A stretch of 64,000 bases of DNA from positions 566,481 through 630,480 of the forward strand of contig JASKMD010000015.1 of assembly GCA_030144725.1 (NCBI GenBank), given 5' to 3'. A program made the position numbers and the translations under genes. How positions within the stretch are numbered: the first letter of the stretch is position 1; every line of letters starts with the position of its first letter. Positions 55,401 to 64,000 of this stretch are shown piece by piece. The DNA comes from Haematococcus lacustris. Taxonomy: Eukaryota > Chlorophyta > Chlorophyceae > Chlamydomonadales > Haematococcaceae. A model generated the notes under the pieces. The model saw only the letters and a list, made by a program, of their open reading frames with translations. It searched no databases and had not been told where the DNA came from.

Positions 55401-58400
55401 GGATGCAGGCAGGCAGGCAGGCAGGATTGCTGTTTCTGTACTTGCTCATCCGTTCCGTAAGGATATGGCACAGGGAACAGGGGGGGGGGGGGGCAGAGAA
55501 AGCAGCAGCAGTGTCTGGTAGCCTACCTTGATGGTGAAGTAGAAGGTCGTTCCTCGCCCCAGCTTGCTTTTTACGGAGATGGTGCCATTGTGAGCTTCCA
55601 CCAGCTGCTTCACCAGGTTCAAGCCCAGGCCAGTGCCGCCATACTTGCGCGTGGTGCTCATGTCCACCTGTCAAGGGGGCATCTAGGGCAGGAGGTGGGG
55701 CAGGAAGCAGACTGACGCAGGAGCCAGCAGCAGGGGAGGTGGGAAGTCATGGGCAGTACGTAAGGTGGGTCTTGGCCAGGCCCAGCCTCTTCCGCCTGAT
55801 ACACTTATGTCACACATGAGGATGTGTGAACAGGACACACACCCACTGACGACATGGCTTGAACTACATCAGCATTTTCACATAGGTTGAATGTAGACAT
55901 GAGCGTAGAGTAAGCATGACAGATTGACTACACAGCAGCGACATGCCTGGGCCTTGGTAGCATCTCCCAATGCTCGGAAAAACCAGTTTGAAGAAATGCT
56001 CGAGCTGCCCACCTGCTCAAAAGCCTGGAAAATCTGGTCAAACTTGTCTTCTGGGATGCCGATGCCTGTGTCGCTGACAGAGATCTCGACTTCATCAACC
56101 TGTAAATGGACAAGGGGTGGTTGCCACTGTGGACCATGCTGTGTGGAGTGAGGGAGCACACCCATCAGAAGTAGAGTTGAGGAATGGAATATCATGACCG
56201 CATACCACAACCTCACAAAGCATTAGGTGCCAGGCAGGCAGGCAGGGAGGCAGGGGCTCCTCCACCCCAGCCTTCATGCTCAGTCTCGATCACAAGATGT
56301 CCACCCTGCTCCACCTCTTCCAGCCCTCCTGCACAGCCTGCTGCAGAGCTTCTGCACAGCCTGCTCAATGTGGCAATGAAACCCTCCAGGCTCTGCTGGC
56401 CTAGCCATAGCCTTCGACTGACCTTATGGGTGGCTGAGATGGTGATGAAGCCGGTATGGGTGAACTTGCACGAATTGCCAATCAGGTTGTGGAAGATCTG
56501 GATGATGCGACCGTTGTCGCCCAGCACGCATGGGATGTTGCCCGGCACGTCGTTCACCAGTTGCACCCCGCGCTTGGCCTGCAAACCAGCAGAGGCACAG
56601 CAGAACCCACATCGTGCAGGGCCAGCACAGGCAGGCAGGCGGAACAGGCAGGCAGAGCAGGCAGGCAGGGCAGGAAGAATAGGCGGGTAGGCAGGCAGGC
56701 AGAAGAGGCAGGCAGGGCAGGAAGAATAGGCGGGTAGGCAGGCAGGCAGGCAGAAGAGGCAGGCAGGACAGGAAGAACAATGAATGCAACGACGTCAGCT
56801 AGGGACAGAAGGCACTCAGCAGGCAAGCAGGCACACCCACTAAGTACGCTGGCACAGAACCTGCCTAATCTCAAGATGGGCCCAAGGCGTGAGTCAGCCG
56901 GGGTGCCTGTCTCTGTGCTTGCGTGTGACTATGCAAGAGGCTCCGCCACCCATCACGCACCAGAGGTCCGCACAGCTCAATGACGTCATCCACGATGCGG
57001 CACAGGTTTACCTTCTCGTGCTTGATGGTCAGCTTGCCATGCATCTGTGGCACGGCGCTCACAAGAGCAGGCATCAAGCTACAGTGATACTATGACACCA
57101 GCATCAACCGTCTGCATGCTCCCCTGCCAACATGGTCTGGCCAAGTCAAGAACCATCAGGCCTTCGTGTAGCTACACACCTCCACCTTAACCTGGTGTGC
57201 CAGAGGTGCCTGTCTTGACTGGGGTGAGGAAGTGCCCAACCCAGACTGGACAGGGCAAGGATGCAAGTGGGCGTGCAGATGAAGCAGCCCACCTGGCCCA
57301 TAGCACGTGCTATGCCAGATTAGGCAACTATGGGTGCGAAGGGGGTCTATTCACCTTCTATCCTCTCAAACCCTACATCTTCAGTGCGACAAGGAGCAGC
57401 CCACCTGACCCAATGCAGGTTCAGACCAATGTAGGTTTAGGGTTTCACCTTCCGCATAGAGGCTGCATCCAGGATGTCATTGATGAGGTTGAGGAGGCGC
57501 GAGCCACTAGTCTTGATGGTGGTGATAGTCTTGAGCGCAGCATCATTTATCTGGCCGCAGCTGCCCACAACCAGGGCGTCAGACAGACCTATGATTCCGT
57601 TCAGGGGGGTGCGCAACTCATGACTCATGCCACTCATGAACCTCTCCTTCTGCTCCACCAAGTCTTTCAGCTCTTGTATGACCTGTAGGCAGGTAGGCAG
57701 GCAGGTAGGCAGCCAGGATGGCAGCCAGGAAGGCAGGCAGGATGACAGCCAGGAAGGCAGGCAGGCAAGCAAGATGACAGGCGCAAAAAAAGGAAAGGGG
57801 GGACGTTCAAAGTCGCATTGTGAGCATGAGGTTGAGCTCCTTGAGCTTGGACGTCCCTGTGACAAGGCTATGGCCACGTCGCTGTGACAAGACTGCGCGA
57901 GACAGCCCTACCTGGACCCGGTTGCCCTCCTCCACAATCCGCATTGCAATTAAGCGGCGCTGCTCAATGGTCAGGAAGTTGCCTTGTAGCAGGCTGCTGC
58001 TGAACATGACTTTGCCTAAGAAGTCCGCAACACTCCACGCCCACTCCTCTTGGTTGAGGGTCAGGAACCCTCCCTTGACCAGCAGGAAGATGATAGGAAA
58101 GGTGAACCACAGACCCTGTATGCACCACAGCACCAACCTCATACACTGCTTACACAAGTTGAAACAGCATCGTACTTTGTGCTGCTGACCATGTGCTGCT
58201 CACCGATGGCAAACCTGCCTGCTGTGCTGACAATCAGCGACCAGGCTTGACCTGTCATTAGCCGCAACCCATGCAATCCATGCATGCAAGTAGCCAGAGC
58301 GCTGGTCAACTCCTTCAAGCAGACAAGGAGTCTGGCTATGGAGCTGCCCTGGGGTCTGGGACTAAGCGTTAAGCATGCACTGCTTGACCATGGCTTCATG

Positions 58401-60269
58401 TGCAGTAATGCCTTAAAGGTAGCGCCGCCTTGTCGGTGTCAGTGCTGGCTGACAGCACCCCAACAAGCAGGCCTGATGGTAGTCAAATAGGTATTTACAA
58501 CAGGCCTGAAGGCTCACCCATTTAAACCTGGCAGGTAGCAACACTGTAAGGGGGCACGCAGGCCGACACTTGCAAAACAGCCAACACAGCGCCACACACA
58601 CAGCACCCTGCCCTCCCACCCACCACGGTGTAGAAGCGCAGCACCAGCAGGCTGAGACGGGACCCGTCATTGCGGGCCTCAGCCAGGGACCTGTGCACAC
58701 CAGCCATGCACACCAGCCATGCTCGTGCAGGTGGGGCTATGACTGGCAGAGGCCCACCAGCTGGATGTCTGGCACTGTGAATGGTGGTGACAGTGAGCTG
58801 GTTGCCTAGCCACGGTGCACGGCGCGGTAGGGAGGCTGCCTCTAGCCCATCAGGGCAGGCACACTCTCATCTCAAGCCAGCCTGTACATGTGGCGCTATG
58901 CGTGTGCAGGCCTAGGAGCAGCTGGATGTCCACACAGCTTGGTATGGACGTCAGTGCCCACAACCAGGCCAGCTCTGCCACAAGATCAGGGTCTTGCCTG
59001 TGCCATATGCTGCAGCGGCCTTGTCGCAGCTGTGGCATCTGTCATGCTGCCCCTGTTGCTCTACCCTGGCCTGACGTGTGCCTGACTCTCTACCAACATG
59101 CAGCAGGTGGTGAGCGGTGGTGTCAACCAGCTGAGCAACCTCCACTGCAGAATGGTTGGAGATATCTCAGCTGGGGTGGATGCTGACTGTGGAGACGCTG
59201 AAGGCTGAGCTGGGCACTCACGCATCAAACATGCGCCACATGCTGTAGATGACCACGGCAAAACAAGCGACGGCCAAGATGTACAGGATGATGCAGAGGG
59301 AGCGGGTAGGAGCTATTTGTGCTATTCCTCCCAGCAGGATCATGACGAAGTCAATTGCCATGACCCTGTACACCTTGGCCTTGGTGAAATCAGAAACCAT
59401 GCTGAGCAGATACACCATGGTGGGTGTGGTGAAGCCCCACATCGCCTGCACAACAGAGTTAAGTAAATGGTGGCGCTTGTGGTAGTTGACGGCTGGTGGT
59501 TTGGCAAGTGCATGCAACCTGGCTCCCTGCCTGCCAGTATCTCACCACTCGTGTTATCATGAAGCCCTGGTTAAATGCATCACGCATGATGGGGACTTTG
59601 CACTTCCAGGAAAGGTAGTCGTTCAGGCCAGCCAACAGATTGATGTAGCAGGCGACCACTGCATAACAGACAAAACTTGGTAAGCTCTGTTTTCATTCTC
59701 ATGGTGGGCGCCGCAACGATTAGGCACATGCTATACTGCCGCTGATCAACGCTAAGCTCGTATGTTCAAGCACCAAGCAGAACGTCCCGCACCCACTTGC
59801 AAGTTGAAACTTGACGGAGCCGCGCTCAAAGGCGACGAGCATCACATTAAGCATGAAGGCTGTGCCGAAGGCAACCATAGGCCACTGGTATGCCATTCCG
59901 TCCACCTGCTTAGTGTCAAGGGAGAGTTTCCTCTAACTGGACTAGCGCCCATGCTTTGTGCTCCACTACATGTACAGCTCGCAACACGAAGACTCTTCTC
60001 TTGACGAAATATCTGCCTCGACATACCTCCGCGTGATACGCCTTAGTGAGCTCTTCGTCCCCCAGGTTGCTAGTGCACAGCATGTAGGTGACCGCAAGCG
60101 AACAGGCAAGGCCGACTCCGACCAAACACATTGCTGCGGAAACCTTGTGCCGTGCAGTAGCTGCACGTGCAAAGGCTGTGGCATCGCTGGAAGGAGGAGG
60201 GAGCTCTGCCACATCGACTTTCTTCTCCTTTTCCGCCTTAGAATCCTGCCTGGTTGCACCCCCCTGCAT
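52468..60269 (-). CDS. histidine-kinase rhodopsin: 8-TM opsin, histidine kinase, response regulator, degenerate cyclase
   Basis: Sixteen exons join in phase from ATG 60269: 60027-60269, 59797-59905, 59546-59658, 59222-59445, 58624-58690, 57912-58115, 57449-57682, 56961-57044, 56423-56578, 56013-56099, 55527-55667, 54673-55263, 54074-54184, 53543-53737, 52993-53145, 52468-52654 (966 residues visible). Residues 41-298 hold eight hydrophobic segments. Helix C has R154 and W158-G-F-T-T-P163, with Met157 where bacteriorhodopsin has Asp85. Helix F has W255...P259. Helix G has D283 and the retinal lysine K287 (ADFLGK). Histidine kinase: H341 in [11 protein letters not shown] box [21 protein letters not shown]. 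Receiver: DDD732-734, phospho-Asp778 (LLDVMMPG), VKPFG. A Pro/Ala-rich linker (555-725) precedes it. The C-terminus (about 880-966) aligns with class III cyclases but has lost both metal Asp and the base-specifying Lys. The 3' end is lost towards the gap. It resembles HKR/2c-Cyclop proteins of Chlamydomonas and Volvox. Confidence 0.93.
54300..54440. repeat. CCACCCTAACCCACA-type repeat in an intron
   Basis: Imperfect copies of CACACCACCCTAACC in the intron between the two receiver-domain exons 54673-55263 and 54074-54184. CCCTAA units are telomere-like but not in regular tandem. Confidence 0.6.
56610..56775. repeat. GGCAGGCAGGCGGAA-type minisatellite
   Basis: Repeats of GGCAGGCAGAAGAGGCAGGC and AATAGGCGGGTAGGCAGGCA in the intron between kinase exons 56961-57044 and 56423-56578. 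A related GGCAGG repeat lies at 57688-57775. Confidence 0.75.
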
Positions 60270-60524
60270 TGCGCCAGTGCCGTGGCGCGGTGAGCGATCT
60301 CACTGCCTACAGTATTGCGTTGTCGGACGCTGGACAAGTCACACCGAATAGAATAAACAGTGTTGGGCCACCAGCTTCAGCTAGGATGTAGCCCCCCTCC
60401 CACCAGCATGGTGCTATGTCTGATGATGACACCAGTGCTTTTGGGTGCACCGGTTGCTGCAAAAAAGCATGCTTTCTGACGTTTTGACTACCCCCATCGG
60501 GCACCATGCATTCTGAGGTTTTGG
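60270..60524. promoter_or_regulatory. 5' flank of the rhodopsin-kinase gene
   Basis: This 255-bp stretch precedes the ATG at 60269 (minus strand). I see no clear TATA box or other site. A degraded Fanzor-like copy starts directly beyond it. Confidence 0.3.
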
Positions 60525-62160
60525 CTAACTGGGTGAGTACAAAAGTGAAGGTGCAGCACCCTTTGCTACCTGCCCACCCTGCACACCTATGGCCGCCTTG
60601 TACTCCCTGCCCTTGACAGCCACGGCAGGCAGCTGCAACGGGCACCACTTACTATGCCCTATGCGCTGCATGTTCAGTGGTGCAGCGCAATCCTGGCCCA
60701 ACCACCTGCCTGGCTGTGGTCCTGGGGCGGTGGGGATGGTAGCCTTGCCCATGCCTTTACCCTTGGGGGGACTAAGCTACCTGCTTAGCCTTGGTGCACT
60801 TGTCTGGTTCATTAGGGTGTGTTAACCCAAGCTCCGAGGCTGCTGTCAGTGAGGGTCGGGCAGTGTAAAGTTGTCGATGTTGCGCTGATGCGCTGTGTAA
60901 AGTTGTCGATGTTGCCAATGTAACTGTTGCCAATGTAAGTCGCGAGAGTGATAGTTGCCAATGTCAGTGATAGTTGCCAGAGCGAGTCGAGTGGGGGGCC
61001 GGCAAGCAGCTGGTGGTGTTCTTTGGCAACGCAGGCATTGGCACCCGGGGTGGGTGGGGGGCCAAGGCGTGCTGCAGGCCTGCCGTAAGGTGGTGGAGAG
61101 GGCCAACAGCGGCAAGCCAACGGACAGGGTGCCAGGCAAGGTGGTGACAGTGGATGAGTTCCGCACCAGCAGGGTCAGCTCAATCCTAAACAGCCCCCAG
61201 CCCTGTGGAAGCCTAAGCCGGGACAGGTGCAGGACCGCTTGTTGCGGTCAGCCTGGAGCAAGCGGTTTGAGGCGCCAGTGCGGGGGCTCATGTGGTGCCC
61301 TTGGCTGGCCCAGGCCACCCCTGGGAACCTTGGCAAATGGGTGGACAGGGACTGCAACGCAGCCCTCAACCTCCAGCGGGCAGGGGAGAGCAAGTGGCGC
61401 CTACTGGAGCTATGCAGGTGGCAACACCGAGGAAGGCTTCCGGCCCAGGGCAAGGAGTACCCAGCAGTGGGCTTCAAGAAGCTGCGAGAGCGAGTACCCA
61501 AGGCCCAAGCCCAGCAGCCTGTGGCACAGTAGCATGTATGCACCGCATATGTGTGCCTACATCAGTGCATGTGTTTCATGCCATCATAGATTGCCCGGCC
61601 TTCGCAAGCGGGTTGGGGTAGTGAATCACGTAGTGGTACCGGATGCTTGCTGCATGCAAACAGATCGGACTACAGCTAACACAGCCCCTGCCCAGTAGTA
61701 ATAGTAGGGGAACAACTGTGTTGTCAGTGAGGGTGGCTATATTTGCGGCTGTGGGAGCTTGCTTGGTTCCAGTTGGGGCCCTTCACCAGGCCCATCACTG
61801 GCTGGTCATGCCGCTGGCGCCATGCTGGGCAGAGCAGGCCTTCAGGCCTGGTGGGCCGCCCATGCTTTAGCTAGTAGACTGACTGTGGTCCAGCCACGCT
61901 CACACCACTGCTGGCCATTCACTGCTGAGCTGGCCTGGCTAGTGCACAGCTCATCCACTACCAGCACTATCATGCCACGCCGCTCATCTGCACCCCTAGG
62001 TCGGCACACCGCCGTGTAGCAGGCCAGCAACACTGCGTCAGCACCCCGCCCACTCACCCACATTGACTGTTCAACACAATGAAAGTGCTCCCATAACACC
62101 CCACCCACCCAGTGCCTTAGGTGGCCAACCTCTCTACACAACTGCTTCTGAGCCGCTGCC
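60525..62160 (-). pseudogene. degraded TnpB/Fanzor-like copy, split by an inverted second copy
   Basis: Two blocks on the minus strand fit one protein. The first (61842-62160) encodes ACYTAVCRPRG and LVVDELCTSQASSAVNGQQ, like the stretch before the zinc ribbon of TnpB-type nucleases. The second (60525-60752) encodes PGRWLGQDCAAPLNMQRIG, matching the RuvC-III signature DRDxNAAxN with the Asn lost. About 1.1 kb between them holds the plus-strand copy. Stops interrupt the frame. Family assignment rests on these signatures only. Confidence 0.5.
61006..61532 (+). pseudogene. truncated TnpB/Fanzor-like nuclease copy
   Basis: The first part encodes LVVFFGNAGIG, then RKVVERANSGKP and VVTVDEFRTSRVSSILN. 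After a frame change near 61205 a second frame gives RSAWSKRFEAPVRGLMWCPW, then GKWVDRDCNAALNLQRAGES and a basic, Gln-rich end to the TAG at 61530-61532. DRDCNAALN is the third RuvC motif of TnpB and its eukaryotic Fanzor relatives, and DEFRTS precedes their metal-binding Cys region. The N-terminal half and the first catalytic Asp are absent. Upstream (60840-60990) are repeats of AGTTGTCGATGTTGC and GTTGCCAATGT, which could be the eroded end. Confidence 0.55.
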
Positions 62161-62215
62161 ATGCCCATTTGGGGCCCACCGCTCACTCTCATAATTGAAT
62201 CATTTTTGGTCCGGC

Positions 62216-62340
62216 CAGCAGCCACCTAACCCAGCAGCCACCTGGCCCAACAGCCACCTAACCCAGCAGCCACCTAACCCAGCAACCACCTGGCCCAGCA
62301 GCCACCCAACCCAGCAGCCACCTAACCCAGCAGCCATCAG
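62216..62340. repeat. 15-bp minisatellite (CAGCAGCCACCTAAC)
   Basis: About eight copies of CAGCAGCCACCTAACC or CAGCAGCCACCTGGCC between the Fanzor-like remnant and the terminal ORF. Confidence 0.85.
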
Positions 62341-62644
62341 GCTTAGCATCAGGCGTTCCCAACTACCTGAAAACCACCCCCCTGTGATACGAAGCCTGTA
62401 TCTCCGCAGCCACTCAGTCAAAAATATATGTAAATAGTGCTTTGAACAGATGAGACTCATAGCTACGATGTGGCAGACGCAGCAAAAACTATCTCGCTCT
62501 CAGCGGTGCTCAGTGCCTGTCCAAAGATACACATTTGAATTCATGCGATTTCGCCCCATGCGAGGCGCGCCGCTCTAGCACGCTTCGCCACACTGCTGTG
62601 AGTGGCACCTGCAACGCGCAGCAGCAGTCGGAACATGTTTTGCT

Positions 62645-64000
62645 TTAGGCATGTGGACGCGACGACGGCAGTCGTGACACCTGGATATCATTATTAGCTT
62701 TTGGAGCTGCTGCTGGCGCTAGTGCATTACCGGCTGCTCTACCACGCTTAAAGAAGGTGCTAGGTGCAGTACTTGGTGTTCTCTCACCTTGCTTTGCTGC
62801 CCTCGGCTTGTTAGCTGCAGGTGCCTCACGCTTACGTGACGTGCTTGCCGCTGCCAGCTGTTGCTGCTGCTGAGGGGGTGCACCAGCAGGCACAGCCAGC
62901 TCAGGGGTGGTGCCTGCAGGTGTTAGTTGCTGCTGAGGGGGCGCAGCTGCGGCAAGCTTCCCACGGATGTGGGTGCACACGTGGCTCAGTAGCTTTGGTA
63001 CCCTCCAACTGGTGTGTACCTCCTGCTTGTGGAACTGGAGGTATGTCTGAAGTTGCTTTCCTGTCATCTTCTTTGCCTCCTCAACAGTTGTGTGGCTAAA
63101 ATCATGCCCCCCCAAGGCAAGGGCATGGGCCGCTGCAAGCCGCTCTTGGCACGCATGGTCACCCACATTAACCACAACCCTCCCGACCTTGTGCGCTGCA
63201 TCTGTGATCTGGCGCTCTGCCTTGGCTGATTGCTGTGCTGCAGCTGCGGCATACTCCTTACGCCGCACTTCAGCACGGAGCTGACCCATGCGCTGCTGCA
63301 AATCATGAACATCCACCGTCTTCATGGCCTCCTTGCATGTGCGCAGGGACATCAACTGCAGCAGAGCTGGCAGCTCCATGTACCTGCCACCACCATGCTT
63401 CAGCAGCTGCAACAAGGACTCCACTGGGGCATTGGAGATGGGGCTGGCGAGGTAGTACTGTTCAAGGTGAAGGCGCAGTGCGGGGCTGCCAGGGTCGCCG
63501 TTTACAGCCATGGCACGAATGTCAGATGCATACTGACGCCAAGTGCCATGAGGGTCCTCTTGCTGCTGCAGCTGCTGCTGCTGCTGCTGCCCATCCTCAG
63601 GCGGCGGCAGCCGTAGCTCGGCATGATACACCACATCAATCGCCACTTCCATGCGCGTAGCTGGGTCTGAGCTGCCGAGAGCAGCAAAGAGGTGGGGCAA
63701 GGCCATTTGAGCCTGCACATGATGCAGGTAGTAGGTCCACATGGCACCACAGTGCATCTGCAAATAGGTCGCAAGCTGCTGCTTCTGCTGCTCGCGCTGA
63801 TCTGCTGGCACCAAGTGTTGCAGCTGGCTATGCAGACAAGCCAGAAGGGGCAATGTGTCCCAAGTCTCAAGACGAGCTAGCACATCCTGGGTGTGCCGGT
63901 AGAGCTCAAAAGCGTGCAGGCCGTCATCCTTGCTGGCCCACATGAGCTCGGGCACCAAGAAGCTCTCCCCAACCACTGCCACCACGCTAAGCCTGAGCAG
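62645..64000 (-). CDS. unrecognised ORF, partial at window end
   Basis: The frame is open from the window edge to TGA/TAG near 62645 (about 450 residues); there is no ATG near the edge, so the start lies outside. The first about 150 residues look globular (VPELMWASKDDGLHAFELY, MWTYYLHHVQAQMALPHLF). After a poly-Gln stretch come helical regions (HDLQQRMGQLRAEVRRKEY), a possible SAP-like helix pair (AKKMTGKQLQTYLQFHKQ, then VPKLLSHVCTHIRG), and a Pro/Gln/Ala-rich basic tail (STSRKREAPAANKPRAAKQ, FFKRGRAAGN) that could be a nuclear signal. It resembles proteins carried by large algal transposons in style only. Function unknown. Confidence 0.5.
   Translation of the reverse strand: MLRLSVVAVVGESFLVPELMWASKDDGLHAFELYRHTQDVLARLETWDTLPLLACLHSQLQHLVPADQREQQKQQLATYLQMHCGAMWTYYLHHVQAQMALPHLFAALGSSDPATRMEVAIDVVYHAELRLPPPEDGQQQQQQLQQQEDPHGTWRQYASDIRAMAVNGDPGSPALRLHLEQYYLASPISNAPVESLLQLLKHGGGRYMELPALLQLMSLRTCKEAMKTVDVHDLQQRMGQLRAEVRRKEYAAAAAQQSAKAERQITDAAHKVGRVVVNVGDHACQERLAAAHALALGGHDFSHTTVEEAKKMTGKQLQTYLQFHKQEVHTSWRVPKLLSHVCTHIRGKLAAAAPPQQQLTPAGTTPELAVPAGAPPQQQQQLAAASTSRKREAPAANKPRAAKQGERTPSTAPSTFFKRGRAAGNALAPAAAPKANNDIQVSRLPSSRPHA

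Noticed and set aside
58810..59150. Extra exon with [15 protein letters not shown] or [10 protein letters not shown] (P-loop-like)
   Set aside because: Phase does not fit and exon 59222-59445 joins directly to 58624-58690 with the expected helix E-F order.
59222..60269. Light-driven proton pump or channelrhodopsin
   Set aside because: Asp85/Asp96 equivalents are absent and the opsin is fused in frame to a histidine kinase.

Overview
The window is nuclear DNA of a green alga, most likely a volvocalean (Chlamydomonadales) species; a Haematococcus-like genome would fit but is not proven. The reasons are GC-rich multi-exon genes with short GT-AG introns, TGTAA polyadenylation signals, long Gln/Ala/Pro homopeptides, very abundant GC-rich microsatellites, and a rhodopsin-histidine kinase gene of a type known from these algae. 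Two runs of exactly 500 N (18139-18638 and 51723-52222) are scaffold gaps. No RNA gene, CRISPR array or prokaryotic operon was seen.

Layout. 1-9.1 kb: a Pro-rich partial ORF (+), then a large minus-strand gene with PAS-like segments. A 1.47-kb pogo-like transposon with TA target duplication sits in one of its introns. 9.1-12.1 kb: intergenic, holding a stray copy of a GDPD exon between two LTR-like repeats, a GGGAGT microsatellite and a dispersed repeat. 12.1-15.7 kb: a complete six-exon SNIP1/DAWDLE gene (FHA domain, minus). 15.7-18.6 kb: weak ORFs, a coiled-coil exon fragment and a gap. 19.2-34.1 kb: DNA ligase IV (+), lacking its 5' part, with about 19 visible exons, two BRCT domains and a very long low-complexity C-terminal tail; its introns are filled with microsatellites and transposon debris. 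35.2-39.4 kb: a 4.3-kb element with 127-bp terminal inverted repeats, encoding one unrecognised protein and containing a 346-bp foldback MITE. 40.2-44.2 kb: a glycerophosphodiester phosphodiesterase gene (minus). 45.25-51.7 kb: a coiled-coil ORF cut by a young Ty3/gypsy chromovirus. 52.5-60.3 kb: a sixteen-exon gene (minus) for a fused photoreceptor: 8-TM microbial rhodopsin, histidine kinase, response regulator, and the start of a nucleotide-cyclase domain that has lost its catalytic residues. 60.5-62.2 kb: two degraded, inverted TnpB/Fanzor-like copies. 62.6-64 kb: an unrecognised minus-strand ORF running off the window.

The host genes are unrelated housekeeping or sensory genes (RNA processing, double-strand break repair, phosphodiester metabolism, photosensing) embedded in repeats. 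The most notable item is the rhodopsin-kinase with a pseudo-cyclase. Next are the 4.3-kb inverted-repeat element without a recognisable transposase, the ligase IV intron made almost wholly of a CCCTGA microsatellite, and the paired Fanzor-like remnants. Exon models were built by eye from splice signals, codon phase and family motifs; no similarity search was run.
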